Assembly: GCA_026182355.1 (NCBI GenBank)
Contig: JAPFBL010000104.1
Span: 3,465,501 to 3,529,500, forward strand
Direction of reading: 5' to 3'
Origin: Hermatobates lingyangjiaoensis
Taxonomy: Eukaryota; Arthropoda; Insecta; Hemiptera; Hermatobatidae
DNA: 64,000 nt
The translations under genes and the position numbers were made by a program. Position 1 is the first letter of the stretch. Every line of letters starts with the position of its first letter. Positions 20,738-33,439 of this stretch are shown in pieces. The notes under the pieces were generated by a model that saw only the letters and a program-made list of their open reading frames with translations, was not told where the DNA came from and searched no databases.

Positions 20738-21201
20738 ATGATATGGCAAAATTGGACCCCCTCTACAAGATTAGCCAGACAACTTGATTTTAATATGGTG
20801 TTTTCTAATCGTAATAACGTGGGTAATATGTCAATAAAAAACTCTCCCATCGAATTAGAGTCCAGTGGTATTTATAAAATTCCGTGCAAAAATTGCCATA
20901 AAAATTATATTTACAAACAGGTAAATCATTAAAGACATGTGTAAAACAACACCAATACAATGTAAGGAGACAGGAAATAAGTAGTGCATTATTCTTGCAT
21001 ATAAACAATGGAAATCATCATATTGATTGGATGAGAGCTTTAGTTATTACCCATGAAAAATCAATGTTGTTAAGAAATATTATTGAATCGTCTCTAATTA
21101 AATTTAATATATCAAATATTATAAACATTAGTAACGGTCTCTTCAAACTTGATTCTTTCGTTACGAGGGCAATAGCCTCTTCTAAGAGAGTTGACAGCTA
21201 G
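20738..21201 (+). pseudogene. Penelope-like GIY-YIG endonuclease fragment (frameshifted)
   Basis: First frame: SSGIYKIPCKNCHKNYIYKQ, the GIY motif followed by a Cys-Cys pair and NYI in place of YIG. After a frameshift near 20930, the second frame (20995-21201) gives NNGNHHIDWMRALVI, LLRNIIESSLIKFNI, INISNGLFKLDSFV and ASSKRVDS-stop. Order and spacing match PLE endonucleases: GIY, Y.I, H...H.IDW and the NIS.GLF.LD C-terminus. At least one frameshift makes it inactive. Confidence 0.75.
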
Positions 21202-21380
21202 CGGATAGTTTACTCTTACTTACTGTAAAAAAGAAAGAACTCCTTTGTTTTCCCAAACATCCCTTTCTGGACATTAGTCCTTTCCTGTGCTTTCACCCTT
21301 TTAAAATACCACTCTTCTCTCCCACTCTTCTCAACCCCTCACCAGATGTTTTCTGCATCTAGTGTTTCAGTTGGGTTTTT

Positions 21381-21422
21381 GACTCTGAAGAGGACCGATG
21401 TTACGGTTGAGAGATCTTAGTC
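21381..21422 (+). ncRNA. Hammerhead-like motif, family A (decayed)
   Basis: GACT, CTGAAGA, GGACCGATGTTACGGTT, GAGA in place of GAAA, GATCTT, AGTC. Stem I and stem II are preserved; the GAAA box is mutated. Confidence 0.5.
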
Positions 21423-21527
21423 TAGTTTTCCTATCTCTTATTGTGGTTTGATCATTGATTATTTCACGTGTTCATGTGAAATCATTATATATATATATAT
21501 ATATATTTTGAATTTAGGAAATGTGTA

Positions 21528-23460
21528 TTTTCTCTTTTTCCTGTGTCTTGTTTTGTGCAAATTAAAGTTGTAAGTCCGTGTGGACCGTTTCTTCAATTTA
21601 GCGTATATATATATATATATATATATATAATCTAGGAGGTGTCAGAGCTTATTTTTCTTCATTGTGATTCTTCCTACGACATTTTGTCTCATATACATAT
21701 CTTAGGTGTTGCTGTTCTGAATACTGGGCCGTGACTGAGTGTCGGCTTGGCGAGTAGCTGGTGTTTGATCACCTAGTAGCTGCAGTGTGCGTGAAACCCC
21801 CGTGTGTTGACGATTAATTAATGGGTTGTGCTTCATGATTTTCATGGCTTCATATATTTGCAGTCTGGCTGGATCATTAATTTTCTTTAAAATGATGGTG
21901 TTTTGAACAAGGTCCTGGCGGGTGAGTTTTCTTCCATGTTCCTCGGAGGTGTGTCTAGCGATGGCTCCTGCTTGCAAGTGCATTGTCAGTCGTCGTGAGA
22001 GTGTGGTCGATGTCATCAAAAACCATCAAAACACGATGCCCTCACCACCCATTCCTGAAGGCACTATGAAGAAATTGCTACGAGCATGCACCACAAAATC
22101 ACCATTTCGCCACATTGATGGAAGCTTATATTACCAAGTAGACGGTGTTGCAATGGGCTCACCTCTGGGAGTAACGTTCGCAAACTTCTTTATGTGCTAT
22201 ACTGAAAACCAGGTACTACAAATAAATAAACCTACGTTGTATTGCCGCTATGTAGACGACTGCTTGGTTGTCATTAATTCTACAGAAGAGCTGCTGGCAC
22301 TAAAAATTGCATTCCAAAAATTGTCTGGACTGAACTTCACTCATGAGGAAGGTGAAGAAGGTCAAATCAACTTCCTGGACGTGCACATCGATGGCCGTAA
22401 ATCAAGTTATATCACATCTGTATATCAAAAGCCAACGGACCAAGGAATATATATTAACGAAAAAAGTGAGTGCCCCGAACGCTACAAATTAGGAACAATT
22501 CATGCTCTAGTACATAGGATATACAAGACCTCTTCATCATGGCAGTTGTTTCATGAAAGAATCTCTCAATTAAGGCAAACATTTATCAATAACGGCTATA
22601 GCAACACCTCTTTTGATAAAGTAGTTAACGCCTACCTCAAAACCCGGTCCAACAATGCTAATCAAACAATCGACGAAGTAGCACAGTCCATAAGGTGTAC
22701 TATAAGAATCAATACACAGAGGCGTATAAAGAAGACGAGAGAGTGTTGAAACAAATTATCCGCAGGAATGTTAAATGTAATAACGAAAATGAACGTCTTC
22801 AAGTCCATATTTACTATAAAAGTAGAACCACCGCTAACTTGATAATGAAAAACAGCCCAGATGCAGTCATCCCGGAGATACAAAAGGCCAATGTCATATA
22901 CGAATATAACTGCAATATCGGAGATTGTGAGCTCCTAGACAATTCAAAATATATCGGTATGAACATCGACCACACTCTCACGACGACTGACAATGCACTT
23001 GCAAGCAGGAGCCATCGCTAGACACACCTCCGAGGAACATGGAAGAAAACTCACCCGCCAGGACCTTGTTCAAAACACCATCATTTTAAAGAAAATTAAT
23101 GATCCAGCCAGACTGCAAATATATGAAGCCATGAAAATCATGAAGCACAACCCATTAATTAATCGTCAACACACGGGGGTTTCACGCACACTGCAGCTAC
23201 TAGGTGATCAAACACCAGCTACTCGCCAAGCCGACACTCAGTCACGCCCAGTATTCAGAACAGCAACACCTAAGATATGTATATGAGACAAAATGTCGTA
23301 GGAAGAATCACAATGAAGAAAAATAAGCTCTGACACCTCCTAGATTATATATATATATTATATAATTATATATATTATTACTGCTAAATTGAAGAAACGG
23401 TCCACACGGACTTACAACTTTAATTTGCACAAAACAAGACACAGGAAAAAGAGAAAATAT
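21528..23460 (+). mobile_element. Fold-back Penelope-like element with about 500 bp inverted arms
   Basis: Arm L (21528-22017, minus-oriented) and arm R (22966-23460, plus-oriented) are nearly identical inverted copies of the PLE 3' end: endonuclease C-terminus, 3' UTR, a (TA)n tract and beyond it a second tail. Between them lies an RT domain (22018-22749) and the start of the endonuclease. Arm R has 1 bp less near 23255 and 1 extra A near 22962 relative to arm L; the arms otherwise agree over long stretches, which implies a recent event. The inversion joint at 22017/22018 has a few bases of microhomology (GATG). The N-terminal part of the PLE is missing. Confidence 0.8.
22018..23286 (+). pseudogene. 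Penelope-like reverse transcriptase and endonuclease, 5'-truncated and frameshifted
   Basis: The first frame is open from 21922 to 22749, but its first 32 codons are antisense of arm L; the true RT begins near 22018. Residue positions in that frame: GVAMGSPLGVTFANFFM (75-91), catalytic RYVDDCLVV (109-117), QINFLDVHI (148-156), VYQKPTD (167-173), IHALVHRIYK (193-202). A 1 bp shift near 22690 moves to YYKNQYTEAYKED, IYYKSRTTANLIM, VIYEYNCNIGDC and SKYIGM (GIY-YIG-type core with paired Cys). A second 1 bp insertion near 22962 moves to TLSRRLTMHLQAGAIARH and the C-terminus ending at 23286. Two frameshifts and missing N-terminus make it non-autonomous. Confidence 0.85.
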
Positions 23461-23482
23461 ATATATATATATATATATATAT
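23345..23482. repeat. (TA)n tracts bracketing a short PLE tail
   Basis: TA-rich tracts at 23345-23376 and 23458-23482 flank the tail GAAGAAACGGTCCACACGGA and following bases. The same tail in inverse orientation is at 21530-21600. Tail sequence with TTGGACCGTTT at 17975 is a relative. Confidence 0.75.
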
Positions 23483-23489
23483 AAGTGTG

Positions 23490-25515
23490 GGTTGTTCTTC
23501 CTAGTAGTTTTAGACTAAATAAAATATTGATACGAACTAAAATAAACTAGATTCACAAAAGAATACACATTGTAGGGAAATACTGTCATATCTATTATGT
23601 GTGTTATTCCTGTGAATCTAGTTTATGTGATTTACATTCATATAATTTTACACAAAAATAAAATTGACAATACAGAACACTTCAGATTGAAAAAAATATT
23701 AACGGAAATATTTATCAATATAAAATATCTGATTACACAAGTGTTAATTTATGGAACAATATGCAAATATAGACACGCCTATTGCATTACACATTCTGAT
23801 ATTGATAATATATTGACAGTTGATATTTCCTGAGTAATAACTTCCAATTATTAAAATGTCATATATTTTGAAATATTAAAGAATCCCTGCATTAGATACA
23901 AATATTTTTTATAACAGTAATACGAAATTCACTTATAGATAGATCCATGAAAAAGAAACATATATTTACTGATCCACACATGATGTCTTTAAAGAGGCGT
24001 TCTTAAACATAATAAAGTAAATTCTGGAGCAACCTATCAGTACACTCAACTTTATTATAAGTATACATAATATCAAACTTCTTGACGACTTGACAAATTA
24101 GCATAAAATTAGTAACCGTTTTGTAAAATAGTGCGAAGGAGTCCTCTTAATCCATTATTACATTAAGATAATAAGACTCATAAACACAAGAAAGTCTACA
24201 TCTAATATTATATTTTTGTTCAAGGGTGAATCGTACAGATGGATTAGAACATTTTTTTAGACAAATCCATCATACTACAGAAAGCATCAGAAATTATATG
24301 TTTGATTGGCGTCGATTTTTCGTACGAGAGAATTTTATTCTTCTTACATGTCATGTTCAGTCATTAAATCATTTGAATTTTTTCAGTAAACATTAATTTT
24401 CATTCAGTCAATTTACTTATAAATTTCTAAATCAATACAAACAATGTAAATAAATGTCAAAAAATCCTTCAAGTCTATCAGGCGATCCGTTAGACTAGGA
24501 TAAATATTCAGTTTTTATAACTTTATCACTGTTTCTGGTAATAGAATTTCACAATTTTTTTATAAATTCTAATTTTCTGCTTAATTTTCATTGTATTTAA
24601 TAAACTGTTAAGCGTCAAGAAAACGTTTTCAGAAAACATAAAATGTACTCAACCAGTTTGAACTTATAATCAATTTTCAAAAGTGAACTAATCACTTTTA
24701 GATGGTGATCTTTTACAATGTGGTTATAACGCCTAATCTGGTTAAAAGATCTTGTGATCTTTTGACCAGAAGGTCAAAAATACAATATTATATTTGATAT
24801 CATATTTCAAAATATCAATATCAAATTTTCATATTTGAAAATATCAGTTATCCCTAGGTTATCTTTTTACTTTACTCTGGAAAATGGCCGTGACGTTTTA
24901 AATCTGTTCTAGAGTATTTAAGAAAAATTCAGATGATATAGTTATTTTCGAGGTACAAGTTAGTCTTGTACAATAACAAATAATGTTAAAATCATAATTA
25001 AGACCATAATTTTTATAAACATTAATGATTATTACAAAGTTCATACTGTATTTATGATACCTAGTTGAAATCGTATTTTTACAGAAATCTTCTTTAAATA
25101 AATCCTTTTGAATTAAAAATAGAACTTATTTTTCCACCTTACTTTTCAATTTAGAAGTTCGATTTAAATTTATGTTTGAATTTCTGAGTTTGCCATCAAT
25201 GGCAAATATGAATATGAAATATCGGCGTTTAAACAGCATAATATTACAGGACACAGATGATGACAAGCCGGCAACAGATATTTAACCAGTCAACCATTTC
25301 CATCAATATATACAAACACATTCTTCAACACATTCACAAAAATTAACTACGATTTGATACAGAACTCTTGAAAAATCAAGTTATAACGCCTAAATACATA
25401 CTAGTCAAATTGATGAACCACATCAATAATTAATGTAAATTTCATCTTTTTAAAGCATTTCTACTGGTTTACTTCGTTTTTTATTATGCTATTTATCTGT
25501 ACTAATTTTACACTC
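23490..25515. other. AT-rich DNA, no gene recognised
   Basis: Includes one copy of a roughly 330 bp direct repeat (24830-25180) and a short palindrome, TGGTTAAAAGATC..GATCTTTTGACCA, near 24738-24770. Confidence 0.45.
24830..25180 (+). repeat. Old interspersed direct repeat, copy 1
   Basis: Shares long stretches with 27618-27945, including TTATTTTCGAGGTACAAGTT, CAATAACAAATAAT and TTATTTTTCCACCT.ACTTTTCA. Diverged and indel-rich. Family unknown. Confidence 0.6.
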
Positions 25516-25517
25516 AT

Positions 25518-25740
25518 TGGGGTGAGGTAGCTCAGTGACAACGTACTCGCCTCTGAACTGATAGGTTCGGGGTTCGATATGCCCACTCTGGCTCTCGGTA
25601 TATTCACGTGGGAGATGAATAAATCTGAGCAGGTCAACCCTTGGAGAGAGGACGTTAAATCATTGGTCTCAAGTCTGTATGATGCCAGGTACTAGTTACA
25701 TATCCGTACATCTAAGTACACATGAGTTAAGCATAATTTA
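25518..25740 (+). repeat. tRNA-derived SINE, copy 1
   Basis: Head: GGTAGCTCAGTGACAACG (A-box-like) and, 30 bp on, GGTTCGGGGTTCGATAT (B-box-like). The following body CTCTGGCTCTCGGTATATTC and CGTGGGAGATGAA recurs in the minus-strand copy at 57950-58135. The head does not fold into a tRNA with a proper acceptor stem. The 3' end is not clear. Confidence 0.65.
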
Positions 25741-27617
25741 GGGTTCCCAATTGTAGAATCAATGAGAGATGCGCAATATTCCCAGAACAAAAAAGAAACT
25801 GAACATCAAAAGTTTGTCTTTTGCTTGGTGTGTAATTTAAAGACCGTATCATTACTTTTGATTATAATAATATTAATGCAAAACTTTTTACTAATAAGGT
25901 GCACACTAATGTTATTATAATACCAATAAACAATGCGTAAAATGACAGAAAGATGTAATACTAAAAATATTATGTAGTAGTTTTACTTTATATTATTATA
26001 GAAAAACTATTTTTCAATGCAATAGGTCGTAAATATAATTGATTTATTTATTAAATTGGCATTTATCCTTTAAAGCTACCAGTTGCCATTTTTCGTACAG
26101 ACCTTTGCCTAGAGGATTTTTAATAAAAAATTGGTGATACACTATTAATTTCCGTGTTACCTTGCATTTGGTTGCAGCAGTAAAAAGCAAATATTTTTCA
26201 AGGAAGAAACATATTGTTATTTATTACTCCTATCCCATTAAGTTAGAGTTAAAAAGTTACCGTCTTGACGGGATAGGGAAGTTTCAACTTTGGCTTTTAA
26301 AAGAAATGAGAAAATGCCAAGTTAACATTTTCCGCTCACCCCTTTCCACGATTTAACTTAATATGAATATTAAAATTTTGCAATTATGACAAAAAATATA
26401 ATAAAATGTTAAAGCTCATAAAATATAAACCTCACTTGTAACTATCTGCCAAATGCTCTTATTAAGATCTTTAATTTTCTGAACTGTTTAAAACGTTTAT
26501 GATATCCAGCTTATAATAACAGCAATAGCAGATAGTTGAAATCTTATTAAAATTCCAAGGATATCAGTTTTCATTAAAACCAACCCACCTATTTCTTACA
26601 CCTTGTCTTCCTCACAGCTTATCCTGCTTCACATTAAATATAAAGTATCATTACACATTTATTTGAATTAAGTCACTTGCCATATTTATTTATGAAACAT
26701 ACGACTTTATTTGATATTGTGAAAGCAAAAATTCAAGACATATTACTTGAAGTCTGTTGTCATGGACAACTTCTCATCTGGCACACATGGGTATTTGTGA
26801 CTTGATTAATGCTATTAAAAATTGATTCCTAAGTACAATAGACGGACTGTGTTTTTTTTATGACATTATATTAAATACAAGATAACATTAACTACAATGC
26901 TATTCATTATTGATATCTATAACAACTCATATTTATCTAATGCCATATCACAACATCTTTATTTCAGTCCCAACCTAAAAAATGAGTATGACAATACTGA
27001 TTCATGGTTTAAATATAAAATAAACAATAATGTGCAAACAATATATAAATAAACAGTAATAATAAAAATAATATAGCAATATAGGTAAAGTAACAAAAAT
27101 TAAAAAAAAACAACTATTTTCTTTCTACTTTTTAAATATTTCATTAAATAACTCATCAAAAAAACTTCATGATTTTTAAAGAACTAAAAATAATAAGAAA
27201 CCCGTTTGGATTGAGTTAGATAAAATACTGAGAGAATTAATAAAAACTTGTTGCAGATTTGAAATCAAATCCGAGATATAGAATGTACCTAGTTGAAATC
27301 AGATTCTACAATTCTTGATTAAATAAACTGAACTTTTAAGGGAAATTGAAGCCTCTGAATAGTTATTTTTTTTTATTTCCTTCAAATAATGTAATAGAAT
27401 ACTGGTTTTGTTTATCCAAATTACTTCAATTTTATTTCTATATTTCGCGATTATTATATTTTAGAAGTGATTTCTTTATATTGTCAAACAAATTAAAATT
27501 TAATAATATTATTAGCAGTAGTGTCATAGAAGTAGTTACTAGCGATAATAAAATGAATGCACAAATTTTTTCTTGCCCACTTAAGCAGTTTAAACTTATA
27601 AAAAACAATTTTCCTGA

Positions 27618-27945
27618 CATTTTGAAATATCAATTACACCTAGTTTATCCTTTTGCTTTACTCTAAAAATTTGCCTTGAGGTTTCAAAACCGGTCCAGTG
27701 GTGAAGAAAAATTCAATTGAGATGGTTATTTTCGAGGTACAAGTTAGTCTTCTACAATAACAAATAATCTAATTATAATAATTAAAGTTATAATCTTTTT
27801 AACATTAATCATTATTAGAAAGTTCACAATGTATTTATGATTTATTTTTACAACATTCTTTAAATAAATTCTTTTGAATTCAAATACAATTTATTTTTCC
27901 ACCTAACTTTTCAGTTTAGAACTTTGATTTAAATTTATGTTACAT
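27618..27945 (+). repeat. Old interspersed direct repeat, copy 2
   Basis: Partner of 24830-25180; same orientation, about 2.8 kb apart. Confidence 0.6.
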
Positions 27946-28521
27946 TTATTTCTTACTTCAGCAAACTATTTTTCAAACAGCTTCCATTATTTAAAAACTG
28001 ATATACTTTATGGAATTCAAAATATATTAATTTTAAATCTGTAATTGTTGCTTTTGTATATAAACCATAATGTTAAACCTAAAATATTATTATTGTTTGA
28101 ATATATTCCTTCAGTATATATTTTGTATAACTTCACTAAGCTATAAGTTTTCATTCATTAGCAATAATTTCTCTATATAGATCAAAGTATATATAAAGTA
28201 CAGATAGGTTTTTTGTACACAATATACTACATCATTCATAGTATCGTTTAGAGTTTAGAGTATACATTAATGGTGCAGAAAGGAATTACACATTTTCATC
28301 CAGCTAAATTCATGATTTCCTCATTTTTAATATTTGGTATAAATTTGTCACGTTAATATTATTTCTAAATTATAAACATGATCTTTATCATATTTATTCT
28401 TATCATAATTGCAATCATTAATATAATTTTTCTTCATATATATTACAAATTGTGTTTGAATTTTTTTCTGGGATCACCCGTTGAATTGAGGTGAATATGT
28501 TTCCTTTTCTATTACTAGTCC

Positions 28522-28526
<5 letters not shown>

Positions 28527-28616
<90 letters not shown>
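28527..28616. repeat. Compound (AT)n-(GT)n microsatellite
   Basis: About 21 AT units followed by about 22 GT units. Confidence 0.95.
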
Positions 28617-28617
<1 letters not shown>

Positions 28618-30304
28618 TGTGAGTGTATTTGTGTATTTGGGTGCTTGGGTATCTAAAATTGTTTAACAGATTGTGTTGTTGACAAAATTTAATAACATCT
28701 TCAGTTCTAGCCTTTATTGTCTTAATATTTACTAATGTTTTTGAGTAATGTTGTATCATGAACAAGGTATTTGTACTTGTACCAGAAAGTTAATTTTCAT
28801 AATTAACACTTCTCATTTGAGTTTATGGCATCACAAGAAAATAATGCATTTTTGGTTAATTTTAGGAATAATATAGCACCAAAAACAATACGTATATGAA
28901 AATGGCTTGATTGCTCTAGTCTTGTAGGAATTCACTTTTTTCTTTTATTAATTACCTGAATAATGTAGTAGTCATTATTCATGAAATATCAATAATTCAT
29001 ATCTTCAGGAAAACTTAAAAAGTATTTGATATAAAATGAATAATGTATTTTTTCAATATTCTACACCATCTAAGCACTAGAGTTCTATCCCTAATCAAGC
29101 AGCACTACAAATTCAATTTGATATTTTTTACCAAATACTGCAACCTGTGGTATGATAAAATAACTGGGTGTAGTTCAATCAATCCATTTTCATGCTATAC
29201 AAAAATAAGAAAAAATGTTAAAAGAAAAGCAGAAGGACTCAATAACTTTAAATCTGTGAGAGCCTCAAAATGAAAGTAACAATAGTCACCATCTTTTACT
29301 TTGTAGATTATTATGACATACCCAATAACGGTGAAGCTTACTTATTATTGGATAGTAAATATCCTTATAGTAGTCTATAAGACAGTGAAACTGTCGAAAA
29401 TAGATTTGTAATAATATTTGCTGAGAGGTAGTGACATAATTACAGATAGCAACTTCCCACGGTGTACCTTCAAACAAAAGTGATATGTGGATCAGGAATA
29501 ACCTGTTTCATCTTATCAGCTACAAAAGTTAAAATTAAATAAAAATCACAAGGTATTTACATTTTCGCCTTTTTAGCAATTATGAATTAACGAAACAAAC
29601 TAGAAAAAGGTCATACTATAAAAAAATTTTATGAAACGGAAGTTTCAAAATATCTTTGTGTCAGCTCCTTCAGAAAGTTATATCTCTTCATACGGTTGAA
29701 TTAACACTGTAGGTGACTTTGTAATGAGGACTTCGTGGGCAATTAGAATCTTTGAAACTCTGGGAACGGCGAAAACATATCAAGAACTCCTCTCTACTGA
29801 AAAAGATTATTAAACTCTAAGAAAAATCAAAACTCAAACTGGAAGAATGTTAACTTGCTGTACTTTTAGGACTGCTTATTATTCACATAAAAATATTTCA
29901 TCGTAATCAAGTTCAAGAAAATTTGTATTTAACGGTTGAAAAGTGAATTTTATCTCCAGAAGGCACAAAAAGTAACTTTTTACTTATAGTTTTCGTGTAA
30001 TAATGTAAGGAATTTAATCCCCGTACTTAAAAACGAGGCTATAATAAAAAAAACCAGGGATGTAATAAGAAAACGGGATTATAATACAAGTTGCCCAACC
30101 TAATTATATTGTTGATATCGATTTTTAGATATGAAGTGTAATGAGATCGGGAAGAGTTAGAGTGGCAGGTCTGGTATTTAAATCCCAGCTATATTGCTAA
30201 TTATTTTACTCTGTTTTGTTTACATAATTTTATTTAGCTTCCTTAAACCTTTATTTTACATTTTTAGGGGTTATTATTAATTATATTTATGTTAATTAAC
30301 ACAG

Positions 30305-30306
<2 letters not shown>

Positions 30307-30357
<51 letters not shown>
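30307..30357. repeat. (GA)n microsatellite
   Basis: About 25 uninterrupted GA units. Confidence 0.95.
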
Positions 30358-30365
<8 letters not shown>

Positions 30366-30629
30366 CTACATTTGTTAGGAATCTAATAAGACTAACACCA
30401 GAGCATCATTCACGTAGAAAAAGTGAGGCATATATCATATGAGGGATTAAAATGTTTACCAGCTCCATTTCTCAGATGTATAGAGCAAAAAAAAATTGAA
30501 TTCTTCTTTTTTTATGTATCGATTTTTTTGCTATTATTTTGTTAATTTAAAAAAAATTAAATTCTCCTAATGCTTATGTGTATTTATAGTTTACAAATAT
30601 ATAAATAATAGCTATTGATATATATATAT

Positions 30630-30745
30630 AAAGATTTCACATAAACACGTGAAATAACAATCAATGATCAAAGCACAACAAGAAATGGGAAAACAAGACT
30701 AAGATCTATCAACCGTACCAAGCGGTCTTCGTCAGAGTCAAAATC

Positions 30746-30794
<49 letters not shown>
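30630..30794 (-). repeat. PLE family A end with hammerhead-like motif, then (TA)n
   Basis: Minus-oriented tail (ATTTCACATAAACACGTGAAA...) and core at 30697-30739: GACT, CTGACGA, A, GACCGCTTGGTACGGTT, GATA in place of GAAA, GATCTTAGTC. (TA)n follows at 30751-30794 and a short TA run precedes the tail, so this one is bracketed by TA on both sides. Confidence 0.65.
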
Positions 30795-30795
<1 letters not shown>

Positions 30796-30799
30796 ATCT

Positions 30800-33430
30800 T
30801 AATTCTCCAAAATTTTAACATTCCCCGAAGTCTATTTCATCTTGTTTTAATTTCATTTGCGAGCAGAAGAAACTTATTTCAGGAAAGTTCAAATTACTAA
30901 TTCAAGTTGGTCCAGCGAGGGGGGAGGGGGCTTAAATGAGATTACTGATAAACTAAGGTAACTGGGGTGAACTTTTATTTCCTTTAATTCGCATCCAATA
31001 CTCACACTGGTAATTACTAAAGTTCACTAACTTTTACTAATCGATTAAGGATACGTTTGACCTTTAACGATAAACATTAATAACGCATTAGTAATTAATC
31101 ATATACTGTATGCAAGATAAAGTTTTATAAATTATAGCCTTTTTCTGTATATATGCTGGAGAAATCACTTCAAAATTAACAGAAAACTACAAAATTGTGC
31201 TGCGTTGTTATTTCCATAATTTTGCTGGTTGTAGAGTAACATGTTGGTATCGCGTTATTTCTTCATATACACATATACATACTTGTGTATTTAAAATATA
31301 AAGATACAGAAGCAGACCTCCGTTTATGCAAGTCTTCTTATAGTATATGAAACTTTTTCAGTTTATGCATTTTCTGTTAAGCTTCTCAATTTTTCCCACA
31401 CAATTCTTTATGTTTGTAGAACAAGATAGCTCAGTTGACCAAAATTTTTACTTCCATATACCGACATGGTATATGGAAATAAACCACAGTTACATTTTGT
31501 CTTCAGTTTTGATCACTGAGGGCATACTAGCTTTCCTACTTTCTTCTTTACACTTTCCTACTAGCTCTTTTATATTCCCTTCATATAATTTCAAGATTTG
31601 TGAACTCTTCACCTTAACTAGTAGTTTGACGAACACTGACAAAGCACCTCACTTCAGGTGGACTCAATGAACATGTTTCAACAATACATGGAATTTGGTT
31701 GACTAGAGAAATGCTTACCATCAATGCAGTTATAATACCACATGAAAATAACCATATGAGACTACAACTCATGGTGGTATTATTGAAACCCGCATAACAA
31801 CCTATTACCTATAGTCAAGGTGGAGGGTTTCCAAGAACACTGAAATGCTATGAAGGGAATAGAAAAAGCGAGGACGTTTTTAATAATAAATAACGGAAAT
31901 AAAATATTGTTTGTACTTTAAATTCACGTCATGGTAGCAGATATCTCAAATTTATATTATCAAACAATTCTCAAAGAATCAATTTTTCTATAATTACAAT
32001 CAAGTTAGAAAACAACTTATTTAAGGAAGAGCTGATTAGGATACGATGCACGAATAGAAATTTGTCGTCTGAGATAACAGTTATCAAAAGCTGTTTACTC
32101 CAGTGTCAGTACTAGTTCAACGAAACCTCAGATACTAAATATAGGTATTTTTATAAATTAGGTACCAAATTACGGTATGATGCTACAAGAGATGATACAG
32201 GCAAATACTTTTACCTGTCATTGGCTTTCTGATAAGCAACGTCTAAAGCTGATACCAGGATCGAGTAATAAGAAAACATGAAAGAATCAGAATACCGAAG
32301 AGACCAATTTACTGCTAACATGGATATCGTTAGTGTTGGACCGTAATCCTCGCTCAATGTAGTCTATTCCTAGGGACAGAGATAATTTTAAGTAAGATCA
32401 TTTTTTTTATAACAATAAAAAAATAGAAAAAATTAAGTCTGTTGTAAAACACAGTGACTAAGATCATGTGTGGCAATATTACATTGTATCAATGACAAGC
32501 AGAATTTAACAAAAAATAACAATCAACAAACGTGAGAAACATAATAATTTTATATCACAGTTAAATTACAAAAAAAAAACTGTAAAGCACATGCCTTATT
32601 TCAAACCTTAAGAATAATAGCATAGCAAGGAAGTCTAAACAAACGTAAATGTAGGCAATATCTTATGCTCTACTCTGCAAAAGTCTTTAAGGTAAGGAAA
32701 TAAACAAGAGATCAACTTGTGTTTACAAAATAAATCAGAGAGTTATGTAGGACTGAAACGCTATGAAAGGTGGTCTATGATCATACTCCTTTTTTTTGAA
32801 CTTGACGCTGCACTGTCTTCTGTCCAATGAAAGAACAAAGGTACATGCAAACTCATACCACAATTACTAAATTATTTGGGATCAAAAAGAAAGTAAACTT
32901 TGCTCAAATTGATTAATATGATCTGAACATCTCATGAAACTGACCAATGGATGAACAGGGATGTAAAACCATTACTAAGATCCCCCTCTCTTTAACTGCA
33001 GACGACTTCAAAGCAAGAGGCTATTGACCTTATTAAAAGCTGTTGTAAGCTTGCTTTTAAGAGAACCACAAGACTTAACTCAATTCTTGGATTTTCCCGT
33101 CTTTGACGATTAACAAGCTGGCTTGGAAAACATGATGGAATTTGTGTATAAAAGAGACCGATTTACTGTTAACACGGATATCTAAGTGTTGGACCTCAGC
33201 AGGGGTCATATGAGCTCAATAGTACAGATAATTCATAGAAGGGTAACCTATTCGAAGTTTGAAAAGCTAAACTTATACATAAATTCTCTATAAGTAAGCT
33301 CAATTAAAACCTGATGAACTGAAAATATCTTTGCAGAGGAATTTCTTATACGTTACAATGAAACTACTTCAAGGTAATAAATGCAATGTAAAGGGTTACC
33401 TTAATGAACCCTTTTAAATTATCTGTTGTT
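30800..33430. other. No gene recognised; old repeat traces
   Basis: Contains a pair of direct repeats (about 32298-32345 and 33150-33200, sharing GAGACC.ATTTACTG and GTGTTGGAC) and an imperfect palindrome around 31730-31780. The 107-codon ORF at 31347-31670 has no recognisable motif. Confidence 0.4.
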
Positions 33431-33439
33431 CATTGTAAT

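Larger units (their letters stand above)
20738..21490 (+). mobile_element. 3' part of a Penelope-like element, family A
   Basis: Endonuclease fragment (20738-21201), about 180 bp 3' UTR, hammerhead-like motif (21381-21422), tail TGTGGTTTGATCATTGATTA with TTTCACGTG, then (TA)n (21486-21506). This copy ties the many ribozyme-bearing family A ends in the window to a PLE coding region. The RT is missing. Confidence 0.75.
25780..30600. other. AT-rich DNA, no gene recognised
   Basis: Contains the second direct-repeat copy (27618-27945) and the microsatellites at 28527-28616 and 30307-30357. Short ORFs have no recognisable motifs. A B-box-like GGTATTTAAATCCC at about 30172 stands alone. Confidence 0.45.

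Noticed and set aside
21702..22019. 105-codon minus ORF as an independent gene
   Set aside because: It is the endonuclease C-terminus in the inverted arm of the fold-back PLE, identical to 22993-23286 on plus.
25518..25590. Functional tRNA gene
   Set aside because: A and B boxes are present, but no paired acceptor stem, and the body continues as in the second copy at 57950-58135; it is a SINE.
27346..27666. 106-codon ORF as a gene
   Set aside because: AT-rich, no motif, and partly overlaps the start of an old direct repeat.
24830..27945. LTR retrotransposon
   Set aside because: The direct repeats lack visible TG..CA ends, and the 2.4 kb interior has no gag, protease, RT or integrase motif.
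31347..31670. 107-codon ORF as a secreted or membrane protein
   Set aside because: Hydrophobic composition follows from T-richness; no recognisable domain or conserved partner.
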